From assembly GCF_004402405.1 (NCBI RefSeq), contig NZ_SOFE01000036.1, forward strand, positions 33,848 through 97,847: a DNA stretch of 64,000 nt. Reading direction: 5' to 3'. The notes below the pieces were generated by a model, which saw only the letters and a list, made by a program, of their open reading frames with translations, had not been told where the DNA came from and did not search any database. This stretch comes from Cryobacterium levicorallinum. GTDB lineage: Bacteria > Actinomycetota > Actinomycetes > Actinomycetales > Microbacteriaceae. Numbering within the stretch: the stretch's first letter is position 1; every line of letters begins with the position of its first letter. Positions 17,189 to 24,450 of this stretch are shown here, piece after piece. A program made the position numbers and the translations under genes.

Positions 17189-18283
17189 GTGACTGTGTCC
17201 AACCAACGCCGATCCCCAAGAATTCGACTCGTCGGTGTCCTTGCCCTTCTCGTTTTCTTGGGCTCAAGCACCGGAATATCGGGCGCCCAAGCCGCGAACG
17301 ATGACAGCGGTATCGGCATTAGTGTTCCCGTCGTTGATTCGGCGACGGCGACAGAGCCGCAGTCCACTATCGCCCTGCCGTTTGGGTCGTCAGCGACGAA
17401 CGCGCCGGTGGTCATCACCCTCACAGGCCTCAAGCCTTTCTCGTTTATAGAAATTTTCGTCAACTCCACACCGGTCTTGCTCGCGAGCGGTCACGCTGAT
17501 GCTGCCGGATCATTCACCGTTTCGGTGGCTCTGCCCGCCGGGCTGGAAACCGGTAATCACACCGTGTCGGTGACCGGAACGAGAGCAGACGGGACGGCAG
17601 CGGACTGGATCATTTCACAATTCCTGATCACTGCCGGTGGACTCCTGGCACAGCCGGAGACGCGCGCGGCACCCTCAGCGGCGTCCATAATCCCGTCAGT
17701 GAGGAGCATCACCAGCCCGTTAGTTGGCGTGACTGAAGTCGTGGCGAACACTCCGGCTGCCGCGGCCGATGCACTGGGTGAAGTCCCATTTGATTTGGGC
17801 GGCGTCTTCTACTTGAGCGGCTTGGTTGGCAGCGCAGCGTCGGTCGTTGGTCCCGAAGGTGGGGACATCACCCTCGCGTTCACGGCGAAGAATGTCACCT
17901 CGTGGCCGCTCAGCGCTGACTTGCGATTCTGGCTGGAGAACTCCGTTGGAATGGACGTTGCCCATCCCACCGACAGTCGCGTGATTGATCTGGAGCCGGG
18001 GCAAACGAAGACCGTCAGCATCACTCTGTCTGACGTTGGCCAGTGGGGCGTTCTCAACGCCCATATGACCTTCACTCCGCCAGATACCGTAAACGGAGCC
18101 GTGCTAACTCCGGTCACCCGCGACACCCTGGTGATCCTGCCCCCCTACTTCGTGATGCTTGTTGTGGGCATCCTTGGCGTACTTGTCTTCGCTGCACGCT
18201 TTTTATTGGCGTGGCAGCGGTCTCGTCGCCAGAATGCGCCGGCAATCGGTGCGTCTGAAGTCTCGGTCGAGGCCACAACATGA
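17189..18283 (+). CDS. Secreted Ig-like protein with C-terminal membrane helix
   Basis: A 364-residue protein from GTG 17189, one base after the previous stop region and preceded by GGGGGGAG. It has a signal peptide (about 1-36, AQA), an Ig-like domain with FIEIFVNSTPVLLASG and TGNHTVSVTGTRADG, and a second beta domain with LEPGQTKTVSITLSDVGQWG. A C-terminal helix (about 318-342) and a short cytoplasmic tail end it. Its juxtamembrane stretch LTPVTRDTLVILPP closely parallels LPTASRDTALIVVPW of the preceding protein. The two may be related stalks in one complex. There is no enzyme motif. Confidence 0.75.
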   Translation: MTVSNQRRSPRIRLVGVLALLVFLGSSTGISGAQAANDDSGIGISVPVVDSATATEPQSTIALPFGSSATNAPVVITLTGLKPFSFIEIFVNSTPVLLASGHADAAGSFTVSVALPAGLETGNHTVSVTGTRADGTAADWIISQFLITAGGLLAQPETRAAPSAASIIPSVRSITSPLVGVTEVVANTPAAAADALGEVPFDLGGVFYLSGLVGSAASVVGPEGGDITLAFTAKNVTSWPLSADLRFWLENSVGMDVAHPTDSRVIDLEPGQTKTVSITLSDVGQWGVLNAHMTFTPPDTVNGAVLTPVTRDTLVILPPYFVMLVVGILGVLVFAARFLLAWQRSRRQNAPAIGASEVSVEATT

Positions 18284-19296
18284 TGAGTGCCAGGCGCAGC
18301 CTGCCGTCGACCCGACGCCTACTGCGGTCGATCCGCCCAGCACAGCCGCGCCAGCGGATTATGCCTCCACGTGGATGGAAGCCGGGTCAGACCCTTCCAA
18401 CCAAACCGCCACTGTGGGCGGCGCCGGTGGCGAGCCCGCGGATCGTGCTGACCGCGCGAGAACGGCTCGTTCGGAGTTCCCTGGCCATGGTCGCCGCGCT
18501 TCTCTTCGGCTTTTTGGCGCAGGTGACCGTTGTTGGACAACTCCAACACCTCGTCGCTCAACAACAGCTCACCGACACATTTCGCCTCCAGCTGGCCGAG
18601 GGAACGGCCCCGGTCAGTGAGGGCACGGTCGAGAAGGTGCTGCTCGCCGATGGTGCCCCGGTTGCACTCATCGACATCCCGGCCCTTGACGTTCACGAAA
18701 TCATCGTAGAGGGAACGGACTCGGGTACGACCCAAAACGGGCCGGGTCACCGCCGCGACACTGTGCTCCCCGGCCAAGCGGGAGTGAGCGTGGTGATGGG
18801 GCGTGCCGCAGCCTACGGTGCACCGTTCGCGCGCATTCAGGAGCTGCGACCCGGACAGAAATTCACCGTGCTGACCGGTCAGGGCAAGTCGACTTTCTCG
18901 GTCATCGGGGTTCGGTATGCCGGCGATCCGGCTCCGGCATCGCCCCGAGCTGACCAGGGTCGTCTCATCCTGGAGACGGCTCGCGGTTTGGCCTTTGTGC
19001 CCAATGGCATTGCCAGGGTGGATGCCGAATTAGTCAGTACAACGCACCCTGCCGGTCAGCGCCAAACCACCTTTGCCACTCTCCGTCCGGCCGAGCGGGA
19101 ACTTGCCAGTGACCTGTCTACGGTGTGGGCGCTGGCCTTTGCCCTGCAATTCTTTCTGCTGGTCGAATTTGCCGTGGTCTGGTCCATTCCTCGCGTTGGC
19201 GCACAGAAGACCTGGATCGTTTTCATCCCGGTGGGAGTGCTGAGCGGTCTGGTCGTCGCCGACCAGGTCGTCCGGCTGCTGCCCAACCTGCTCTAA
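18280..19296 (+). CDS. Sortase-fold membrane protein lacking catalytic His and Cys
   Basis: A 338-residue protein overlapping the previous gene by ATGA. It has a basic N-terminus, one membrane helix (about 66-86), a sortase-like domain (about 125-252) and two C-terminal helices (about 282-303 and 311-330). The fold is seen in ALIDIPALDVHEIIVEGTD, GPGHRRDTVLPGQAG, AAAYGAPFARIQELRPG, and GRLILETARG. Class C/E sortases have a His in GHR before YGxPF and a Cys ending LxLxTC. Here those positions are Arg175 (in VVMGRAAAYG) and Ala234 (in LETA). It therefore should not transpeptidate and may be a scaffold or binding partner for the surface proteins before it. I see no second sortase in the window. 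Confidence 0.8.
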   Translation: MMSARRSLPSTRRLLRSIRPAQPRQRIMPPRGWKPGQTLPTKPPLWAAPVASPRIVLTARERLVRSSLAMVAALLFGFLAQVTVVGQLQHLVAQQQLTDTFRLQLAEGTAPVSEGTVEKVLLADGAPVALIDIPALDVHEIIVEGTDSGTTQNGPGHRRDTVLPGQAGVSVVMGRAAAYGAPFARIQELRPGQKFTVLTGQGKSTFSVIGVRYAGDPAPASPRADQGRLILETARGLAFVPNGIARVDAELVSTTHPAGQRQTTFATLRPAERELASDLSTVWALAFALQFFLLVEFAVVWSIPRVGAQKTWIVFIPVGVLSGLVVADQVVRLLPNLL

Positions 19297-19375
19297 CTCG
19301 CTCTGCCACCAGTATTTTTTCCTTCAACTATTCATATCGTCCCGAGTCACGGGGCACTAAAGAAAAGATGTGGTC

Positions 19376-20359
19376 ATGACTCCACTGTTCCGCGACGATG
19401 ACCGAACCCTTACATTGCCCATGCAGGGGGCGTCGCGCTCGAGCCTGGTCGGGCGGCTGCACGCGCCCATGAATCAACTACGTGCGCGCGCTCCCTGGAG
19501 CCGACGTTCGGTCGACTCCTCAGAATCGGCACGGGGCGTCGCAGCAGCGGGAGTATCCGCTCCCGAACAGACAAACATCCCAGCGCTGGCCACCCTGGAA
19601 GGCCGCAACGTCTCAGCGTGGTTCGGTGAACGCCAAGTGCTCGACCGAGTGTCACTTACCATGCCGGCCGGTGTCATTACCTCGTTGATCGGCCCATCAG
19701 GCTGCGGAAAATCCACGTTTCTGCGCATCCTGAATCGCATGCACGAGCTTGTGCCATCGGCCAGCCTCGCTGGAGAGGTGCTCCTCGACGGTGAGGACAT
19801 CTACAACGCAGAACGCAAGCTCGTTGATGCCAGGAAGAGCATCGGTATGGTCTTTCAGAAACCAAACCCGTTCCCGTCGATGTCCATCTACGACAACGTG
19901 ATTGCGGGCCTGACTCTCACCGGTACCAGGGCATCGAGTGCCGAAAAGGACTACCTCGTTGAAAGTTGCCTCACCAAGGCCGGGTTATGGAAGGAGGTGC
20001 GAGACCGACTCCGCTCGCCGGGAAGCGGGTTGTCCGGCGGACAGCAGCAACGCTTGTGCATTGCCCGATCACTGGCGGTTACCCCGCGCATCCTGCTGAT
20101 GGACGAACCGTGTTCCGCGCTCGACCCGACGTCGACCCGGGTGATCGAAGAGACCATGCTGGAGCTCGCTCAGGAGGTCACGATCGTGATTGTGACGCAC
20201 AATATGCAGCAGGCGCAGCGGGTATCGCAGAATTGCGCCTTCTTTCTGGCTGCCCAGGGCACGCCCGGTGGCATCGTGGAGCACGGTCCCACCGACGCCA
20301 TGTTCGGTGACCCGATCGACAGCCGCACCGCCGACTACGTCAACGGTCGGTTTGGATAA
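19376..20359 (+). CDS. pstB: Phosphate ABC transporter ATP-binding protein PstB
   Basis: The ATPase that powers PstCA. Walker A GPSGCGKST lies at about 106-114, then FQKPNPFP, signature LSGGQQQR, and LMDEPCSALDPTST with VTHNMQQA. FQKPNPFPxSIYDN is diagnostic for PstB. About 70 extra residues, rich in Arg, Ser and Ala, precede the ATPase domain; most PstB proteins lack these. Start: ATG 19376, with AAAGAAAAG about nine bases upstream; GTG 19370 is too close to that site. The gene is about 8.3 kb from pstS yet on the same strand after the surface genes. A strong terminator follows at 20377. Confidence 0.95.
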   Translation: MTPLFRDDDRTLTLPMQGASRSSLVGRLHAPMNQLRARAPWSRRSVDSSESARGVAAAGVSAPEQTNIPALATLEGRNVSAWFGERQVLDRVSLTMPAGVITSLIGPSGCGKSTFLRILNRMHELVPSASLAGEVLLDGEDIYNAERKLVDARKSIGMVFQKPNPFPSMSIYDNVIAGLTLTGTRASSAEKDYLVESCLTKAGLWKEVRDRLRSPGSGLSGGQQQRLCIARSLAVTPRILLMDEPCSALDPTSTRVIEETMLELAQEVTIVIVTHNMQQAQRVSQNCAFFLAAQGTPGGIVEHGPTDAMFGDPIDSRTADYVNGRFG

Positions 20360-20376
20360 CCAGCCGGTTTCTGGCT

Positions 20377-20416
20377 GCGGCAAGCGGATGCCGGCGGGCG
20401 GGCATCCGCTTGCCGC
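20377..20416. terminator. Intrinsic terminator between pstB and marR
   Basis: A perfect 16-bp stem (GCGGCAAGCGGATGCC and its complement) closes an 8-base loop between two convergent genes. It can end transcripts from both sides. The stem carries the GCGGATGC word frequent in this genome. Confidence 0.75.
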
Positions 20417-20449
20417 GCGTGCAGCAAACGGCCGCGCTGGCGCCGGCGC

Positions 20450-20941
20450 TTAGTCGAAGTCGAGGCTCAACTTGCGCAGCAGGCCGGCCAGGCGCTCCTG
20501 GTCGCTCACCGAGAGGGTCGCGAGCAGAGCAGCCTCGGCTTCGACCAGCCGGGTGATCGCGGCGTCCACTCGGCTGAGGCCGGCGGGCGTCATGCCCACC
20601 AGGATTCCGCGACCGTCGTTCGGTGCGGAGCGGCGCTTCACGAGCCCGCGTTCGACGAGCCCGTCGATGCGGTTCGTCATGGTGCCGCTTGAGACCAGGG
20701 TCTGCTGCAGCAGGGCCTTCGGGCTGAGCTCAAAGGGACTGCCGGCCCGGCGCAGGGCCGACAATACGTCGAATTCCCAGGACGCGAGCTCCGAACGGGA
20801 GAATGCGGTACGGCGGGCACGGTCGAGATGCTTGGACAGCCGGGCGACGCGGCTGAGCACCTGCAGCGGCGCGAAGTCGAGATCGGGCCGTTCACGCAGC
20901 CACGAATCAACGATTCGATCGACTTCATCATGGCCAGGCAT
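20450..20941 (-). CDS. MarR-family transcriptional regulator
   Basis: A 163-residue protein starting at the ATG at 20941 (MPGHDEVDRIVD). A longer frame upstream crosses the tRNA-Gln gene and is rejected. The winged helix-turn-helix is seen in LASWEFDVLSALRRAG, LVSSGTMTNRIDGLVERGLV and the wing RRSAPNDGRGILVGMT with the conserved DxR. N- and C-terminal helices would form the dimer interface. It is convergent with pstB and next to no obvious target, so ligand and regulon are unknown. Confidence 0.9.
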   Translation of the reverse strand: MPGHDEVDRIVDSWLRERPDLDFAPLQVLSRVARLSKHLDRARRTAFSRSELASWEFDVLSALRRAGSPFELSPKALLQQTLVSSGTMTNRIDGLVERGLVKRRSAPNDGRGILVGMTPAGLSRVDAAITRLVEAEAALLATLSVSDQERLAGLLRKLSLDFD

Positions 20942-21063
20942 TGCTCCATTATCCCGCTTACCGGGTGCTTTCTTCGCCCAGAGGCCTCCTGCAGGTGCCA
21001 GCGGTGCATGCTGGCCGCCGGAATCTGGCAGACTTGACAGGTTGCTGGCCCCGGTCAGCATGG

Positions 21064-21135
21064 TCCGCCATAGTGTAACGGCAGCACGGCAACCTTTGGA
21101 GTTGTTCGGTCCAGGTTCGAATCCTGGTGGCGGAG
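21064..21135 (+). tRNA. tRNA-Gln(UUG)
   Basis: Acceptor TCCGCCA (21064-21070) pairs with TGGCGGA (21128-21134). The anticodon stem GCAAC/GTTGT encloses loop CTTTGGA with anticodon TTG. The T arm has GGTTCGAATCC. CCA is not encoded. It lies in the spacer before glmU, as in related actinobacteria. Confidence 0.95.
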
Positions 21136-21170
21136 CCCTCACTTTCTTCACCAAATGCGTTAGGAATCCT

Positions 21171-22610
21171 GTGACAGACGCCCGCCTCGCCATCATCGTG
21201 TTGGCCGCCGGCCAGGGCACCCGCATGAAGTCCAGCCTGCCGAAGCTGCTGCATCCGCTGGCCGGGGTGCCCATCGTCAGTCACGTTCTCGCGACCGCGC
21301 GCGCACTGGACGCCGCCCACGTCATCACCGTCGTGCGGCACGAGCGCGACCTGCTCGCCGCTGTCGTCGCGCAGGACCTGCCGGAGAGCACCATCATCGA
21401 CCAGGACGAGATTCCCGGCACCGGTCGTGCCGTCGAGCAGGCCGTCGCCGCGCTTCCTGCGGGCTGGGACGGTGACGTGCTCGTCATTAACGGTGACGTG
21501 CCGCTGCTGAACGCCTCCACGCTCGCCTCCTTCATCGCCTCGCACCGTACCGGTGCCGCCGCCGGCACCGTACTCTCCGCCTACCCCGACGATGCGACCG
21601 GCTACGGCCGCATCATCCGCTCGGTCGAGGGTGTTTTCGACCGCATCGTCGAGCAAAAAGATGCGACGGATGCCGAATTGGCCGTCACCGAGATCAACGC
21701 CGGTGTCTACCTGTTTGGCCTGGCCGAGCTGCGCAAACAGCTCGCGCAGCTCACCACCGCGAACGCGCAGGGTGAGAAGTACCTCACCGATGTGATCGAA
21801 CTGCTGCGCCGGGCCGGCTCCGAGGTGAGCGCCGTTCCCGTCGCCGATGCCTGGATCGTCGCCGGCATCAACGACCGCGCCCAGCTCGGCGACACCGCGC
21901 AGAAGCTCAACGCCCTGATCGTGCGCGGCTGGCAGCTGGCCGGCGTGACCGTGCAAGACCCGGCCACGACCTGGATCGACCTTAAGGCCGTGCTCGCAGC
22001 CGACGTCACTCTGCTGCCGGGCACCCAGATTGAGGGAGCCACCGTCGTGGCCACCGGCGCCATCGTGGGCCCGGACACGACCTTGCGCGACTGCGAAATC
22101 GGCGAAGGCGCGCGCGTCAACCGTACAGACGCGACCCTCGCGGTGATCGAGGCCGGGGCATCCGTCGGCCCGTTCTCATATCTGCGCCCGAACACAGTGC
22201 TCGGTGCCGATGGCAAGATCGGTGCCTTCGTCGAGACCAAAAACGCCCAGATCGGCGCGGGCAGCAAGGTTCCGCACCTGAGCTACGTTGGCGATGCCAC
22301 GGTCGGGGTCGAATCCAATATCGGCGCCGGAACAATATTCGCCAACTATGACGGAGTGGCCAAACACCACTCGGCGATCGGGTCGCACGTGCGCACCGGG
22401 TCGCACAACGTGTTCGTCGCCCCGATTACAATTGGAGACGGGGCGTATACGGGGGCTGGCACGGTCGTTCGCAAAAACGTTCCGGCCGGCGCTTTGGCCA
22501 TTAACGTGGCCCCGCAACGCAATATGGACGGCTGGGCCGAGACCAACCGGGCCGGCACAGCTGCGGCGACAGCAGCCGCAGCGAGCAGCACCACAGAGAC
22601 TGGAGAATAA
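21171..22610 (+). CDS. glmU: Bifunctional GlcNAc-1-P uridyltransferase / GlcN-1-P acetyltransferase GlmU
   Basis: A 479-residue enzyme that makes UDP-GlcNAc for peptidoglycan. The N-terminal pyrophosphorylase begins with LAAGQGTRMKSSLPKLLHP, followed by GDVPLL and EINAGVYLF. The C-terminal half is a left-handed beta helix of hexapeptide repeats with GPFSYLRPN, VETKNAQIG, and ANYDGVAKH, the acetyl-CoA region. The start is GTG 21171 with AGGA upstream; a longer in-frame ORF runs through the tRNA and is not used. The prs start follows the stop codon directly. Confidence 0.95.
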   Translation: MTDARLAIIVLAAGQGTRMKSSLPKLLHPLAGVPIVSHVLATARALDAAHVITVVRHERDLLAAVVAQDLPESTIIDQDEIPGTGRAVEQAVAALPAGWDGDVLVINGDVPLLNASTLASFIASHRTGAAAGTVLSAYPDDATGYGRIIRSVEGVFDRIVEQKDATDAELAVTEINAGVYLFGLAELRKQLAQLTTANAQGEKYLTDVIELLRRAGSEVSAVPVADAWIVAGINDRAQLGDTAQKLNALIVRGWQLAGVTVQDPATTWIDLKAVLAADVTLLPGTQIEGATVVATGAIVGPDTTLRDCEIGEGARVNRTDATLAVIEAGASVGPFSYLRPNTVLGADGKIGAFVETKNAQIGAGSKVPHLSYVGDATVGVESNIGAGTIFANYDGVAKHHSAIGSHVRTGSHNVFVAPITIGDGAYTGAGTVVRKNVPAGALAINVAPQRNMDGWAETNRAGTAAATAAAASSTTETGE

Positions 22611-23588
22611 GTGTCGGAAATCAAGACCAGCGGCGACAAACGACTAGTACTGGTTTCGGGGCGAGCACACCCGCAGCTCGCTCTCGATATCGCCACGGAG
22701 CTTGGTTCTGAGCTGCTCCACACCGACGCACGTACTTTCGCCAACGGCGAACTGTACGCCCGGTTCGACGAGAGCGTGCGCGGCTCGGATGCCTTCGTCA
22801 TCCAGTCGCACACCGCGCCGATCAACGAATGGCTGATGGAACAGCTCATCATGGTCGACGCCCTCAAGCGTGCCTCGGCCAAGCGCATCACGGTGGTCGC
22901 GCCGTTCTACCCCTATGCCCGCCAGGACAAAAAGGGCCGCGGTCGCGAGCCGATCTCGGCCCGCCTCGTCGCCGACCTGTTCAAGGTCGCCGGCGCCGAC
23001 CGCATCATGTCGATCGACCTGCACGCGGCCCAGATTCAGGGCTTCTTCGACGGCCCCGTTGACCACCTGTTCGCGATGCCGGTGCTGCTCGAGCACTTCC
23101 GCGAGAAGCTCGACCCGGCCACCCTCACCGTAGTCTCGCCCGACATGGGTCGCGTGCGCGTCGCTGACATCTGGAGCGACCGCCTCGGTGTGCCGCTGGC
23201 CATCATCCACAAGCGTCGCGACCCGCTCGTGCCGAACCGCGTCTCCGTGCACGAGATCGTCGGCCAAGTCAGCGGCCGCGTCTGCCTGCTCGTTGACGAC
23301 ATGATCGACACCGGACGCACCATCGCCCTGGCCGCCGAAGCCCTCCGTGAGGCCGGCGCCATCGGCGTTGTCGTCGCCGCGACCCACGCCGTGTTCAGCG
23401 ACCCGGCCGTCGACATGCTGCAGAACCCGGCCATCAGCGCCGTCGTCGTGACCGACACGCTGCCGATCCCGCCGGAGAAGCGCTTCCCCACCCTGACCGT
23501 GCTGCCGATCGCTCCGCTGCTCGCGCGCGCGATCCATGAGGTCTTCGACGAGGGTTCGGTCACCTCGATGTTCGACGGTGCCGCGTAG
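22611..23588 (+). CDS. prs: Ribose-phosphate pyrophosphokinase
   Basis: A 325-residue enzyme forming PRPP from ribose 5-phosphate and ATP. Seen are FANGELYARFDESVRG, YPYARQDKKGRGREPI, the cation site DLHAAQIQGFFDGP and the PRPP loop LLVDDMIDTGRT. GTG 22611 directly follows the glmU stop, with GGAG inside the end of glmU, so the two are one transcript. A hairpin terminator lies at 23616. Confidence 0.96.
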   Translation: MSEIKTSGDKRLVLVSGRAHPQLALDIATELGSELLHTDARTFANGELYARFDESVRGSDAFVIQSHTAPINEWLMEQLIMVDALKRASAKRITVVAPFYPYARQDKKGRGREPISARLVADLFKVAGADRIMSIDLHAAQIQGFFDGPVDHLFAMPVLLEHFREKLDPATLTVVSPDMGRVRVADIWSDRLGVPLAIIHKRRDPLVPNRVSVHEIVGQVSGRVCLLVDDMIDTGRTIALAAEALREAGAIGVVVAATHAVFSDPAVDMLQNPAISAVVVTDTLPIPPEKRFPTLTVLPIAPLLARAIHEVFDEGSVTSMFDGAA

Positions 23589-23615
23589 GTTTCACGCGCC
23601 TGACGGGCTGATCTC

Positions 23616-23645
23616 GGGAGGCGGTGGCTGCGGCCATTGCCTCCC
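23616..23645 (+). terminator. Hairpin terminator after prs
   Basis: GGGAGGC (23616-23622) pairs with GCCTCCC (23639-23645), with additional TGGC/GGCCA pairing inside and GTTCTATT after the stem. It lies 27 bases after the prs stop. Confidence 0.6.
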
Positions 23646-23785
23646 GTTCTATTAACGGCGTTAAGTGCGCCAACAACGGATGCTGCCTGCTGCGTTTCGC
23701 AGAGATTCGCGCGTTTTCCGTGCCCCGCCTCGAGCATTGGGCAGTACATGGGGCCGAAGGTAGCATCTCGTGGCGGCTGCCTCGA

Positions 23786-23864
23786 CGAGCCGTGAGTTTT
23801 GATCGCCGAGCCGTGAGTTCGCGGCCGTTTTGCGTCATTTTCGGGTCAGAACTCACGGCTCGGC
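23786..23864. repeat. Intergenic repeat with 16-bp inverted arms
   Basis: GCCGAGCCGTGAGTTC (23805-23820) is matched exactly in reverse complement at 23849-23864, with a 28-base spacer. A direct copy of the core CGAGCCGTGAGTT lies just before at 23786-23798. No gene is present. It looks like a palindromic repetitive element rather than a terminator, because a terminator for prs already exists at 23616 and the nearest minus-strand gene ends at 23978. Confidence 0.55.
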
Positions 23865-23908
23865 AACCAAGTTCCGACGGATGCTGCAGCAGGCATCCGT
23901 TTCACCCA

Positions 23909-23951
23909 GCGCGGGAGTTCCGCCGCTGCGCGGGAGGCCGAACTCCCGCGC
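23909..23951. repeat. Second inverted repeat in the prs downstream gap
   Basis: GCGCGGGAGTTC (23909-23920) is answered by GAACTCCCGCGC (23940-23951) across 19 bases. It lies 26 bases beyond the end of the minus-strand gene at 23978 and might serve as its terminator, though no T tract is visible. Together with 23786-23864 it fills the 332-base stretch without genes after the prs terminator. Confidence 0.45.
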
Positions 23952-23977
23952 ACTGGCGCAAGTCCTGCGCAGCGCAG

Positions 23978-24343
23978 CTAGGTGCGGGTGGCGGGGGCCA
24001 GCTGGCGCGGCGCGGCGGGGATGATGCCGAGCGGCGTGACGAAAGTGTCGCGCTCGTTCTGGTCGATCGCATAACACTGCCAGCCGAATCCGCCGGGTCC
24101 GGTCAGGTCGAAGCGGGCATCGAAGTCGACGGCGAAGGGATAGTACTGGGCCACCGCGGCCACGCAGGCGTTGGCCGCGGTGTCGGAGGCGACCCGCATG
24201 GTCGTGAGCACGCCCGGCACCACCAGGGCAATGAGCCCGAGCACGACAGCGACCCGCAAAATTGCGGTGAAGTGCTTGCCGCGCAGCGGACGGTAGTTGT
24301 CGTTCGGCTCGTAACCGGAGAGCTCGGGGTGGTTGTCAGTCAT
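23978..24343 (-). CDS. Small single-pass membrane protein, unknown function
   Basis: A 121-residue protein from the ATG at 24343 (MTDNHPELSG); the ribosome site is weak. A hydrophilic N-terminus of about 30 residues is followed by one helix (about 35-58, ILRVAVVLGLIALVVPGVL) and an outer part with two Cys and DLTGPGGFGWQCYAIDQNE. I do not recognise the family. Third-position GC and the clean start suggest a real gene. It lies downstream of gnd on the same strand but beyond the gnd terminator. Confidence 0.7.
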   Translation of the reverse strand: MTDNHPELSGYEPNDNYRPLRGKHFTAILRVAVVLGLIALVVPGVLTTMRVASDTAANACVAAVAQYYPFAVDFDARFDLTGPGGFGWQCYAIDQNERDTFVTPLGIIPAAPRQLAPATRT

Positions 24344-24390
24344 GGGGAGTCCAAGTATTCCAGACGTGGGTGTGAAGCGACCCGGGTAGA

Positions 24391-24436
24391 CAAAACGGCC
24401 GGCAGCATCCGTTATATAAGTGGATGCTGCCGGCCG
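24391..24436 (-). terminator. Intrinsic terminator of gnd
   Basis: A perfect 15-bp stem (CGGCCGGCAGCATCC and complement) with an 11-base AT-rich loop is followed on the minus strand by TTTTG. It lies 15 bases after the gnd stop and has the complete form of a Rho-independent terminator. Confidence 0.85.
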
Positions 24437-24450
24437 GCAGAACTGCGGGC

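Noticed and set aside
9482..18283. LPXTG sorting signals as substrates of the sortase-like protein
   Set aside because: None of the surface proteins ends with LPXTG or a close variant before its C-terminal helix.
20942..21274. N-terminal extension of the MarR gene
   Set aside because: It runs across the tRNA-Gln gene and the glmU start on the other strand; ATG 20941 gives a normal MarR length.
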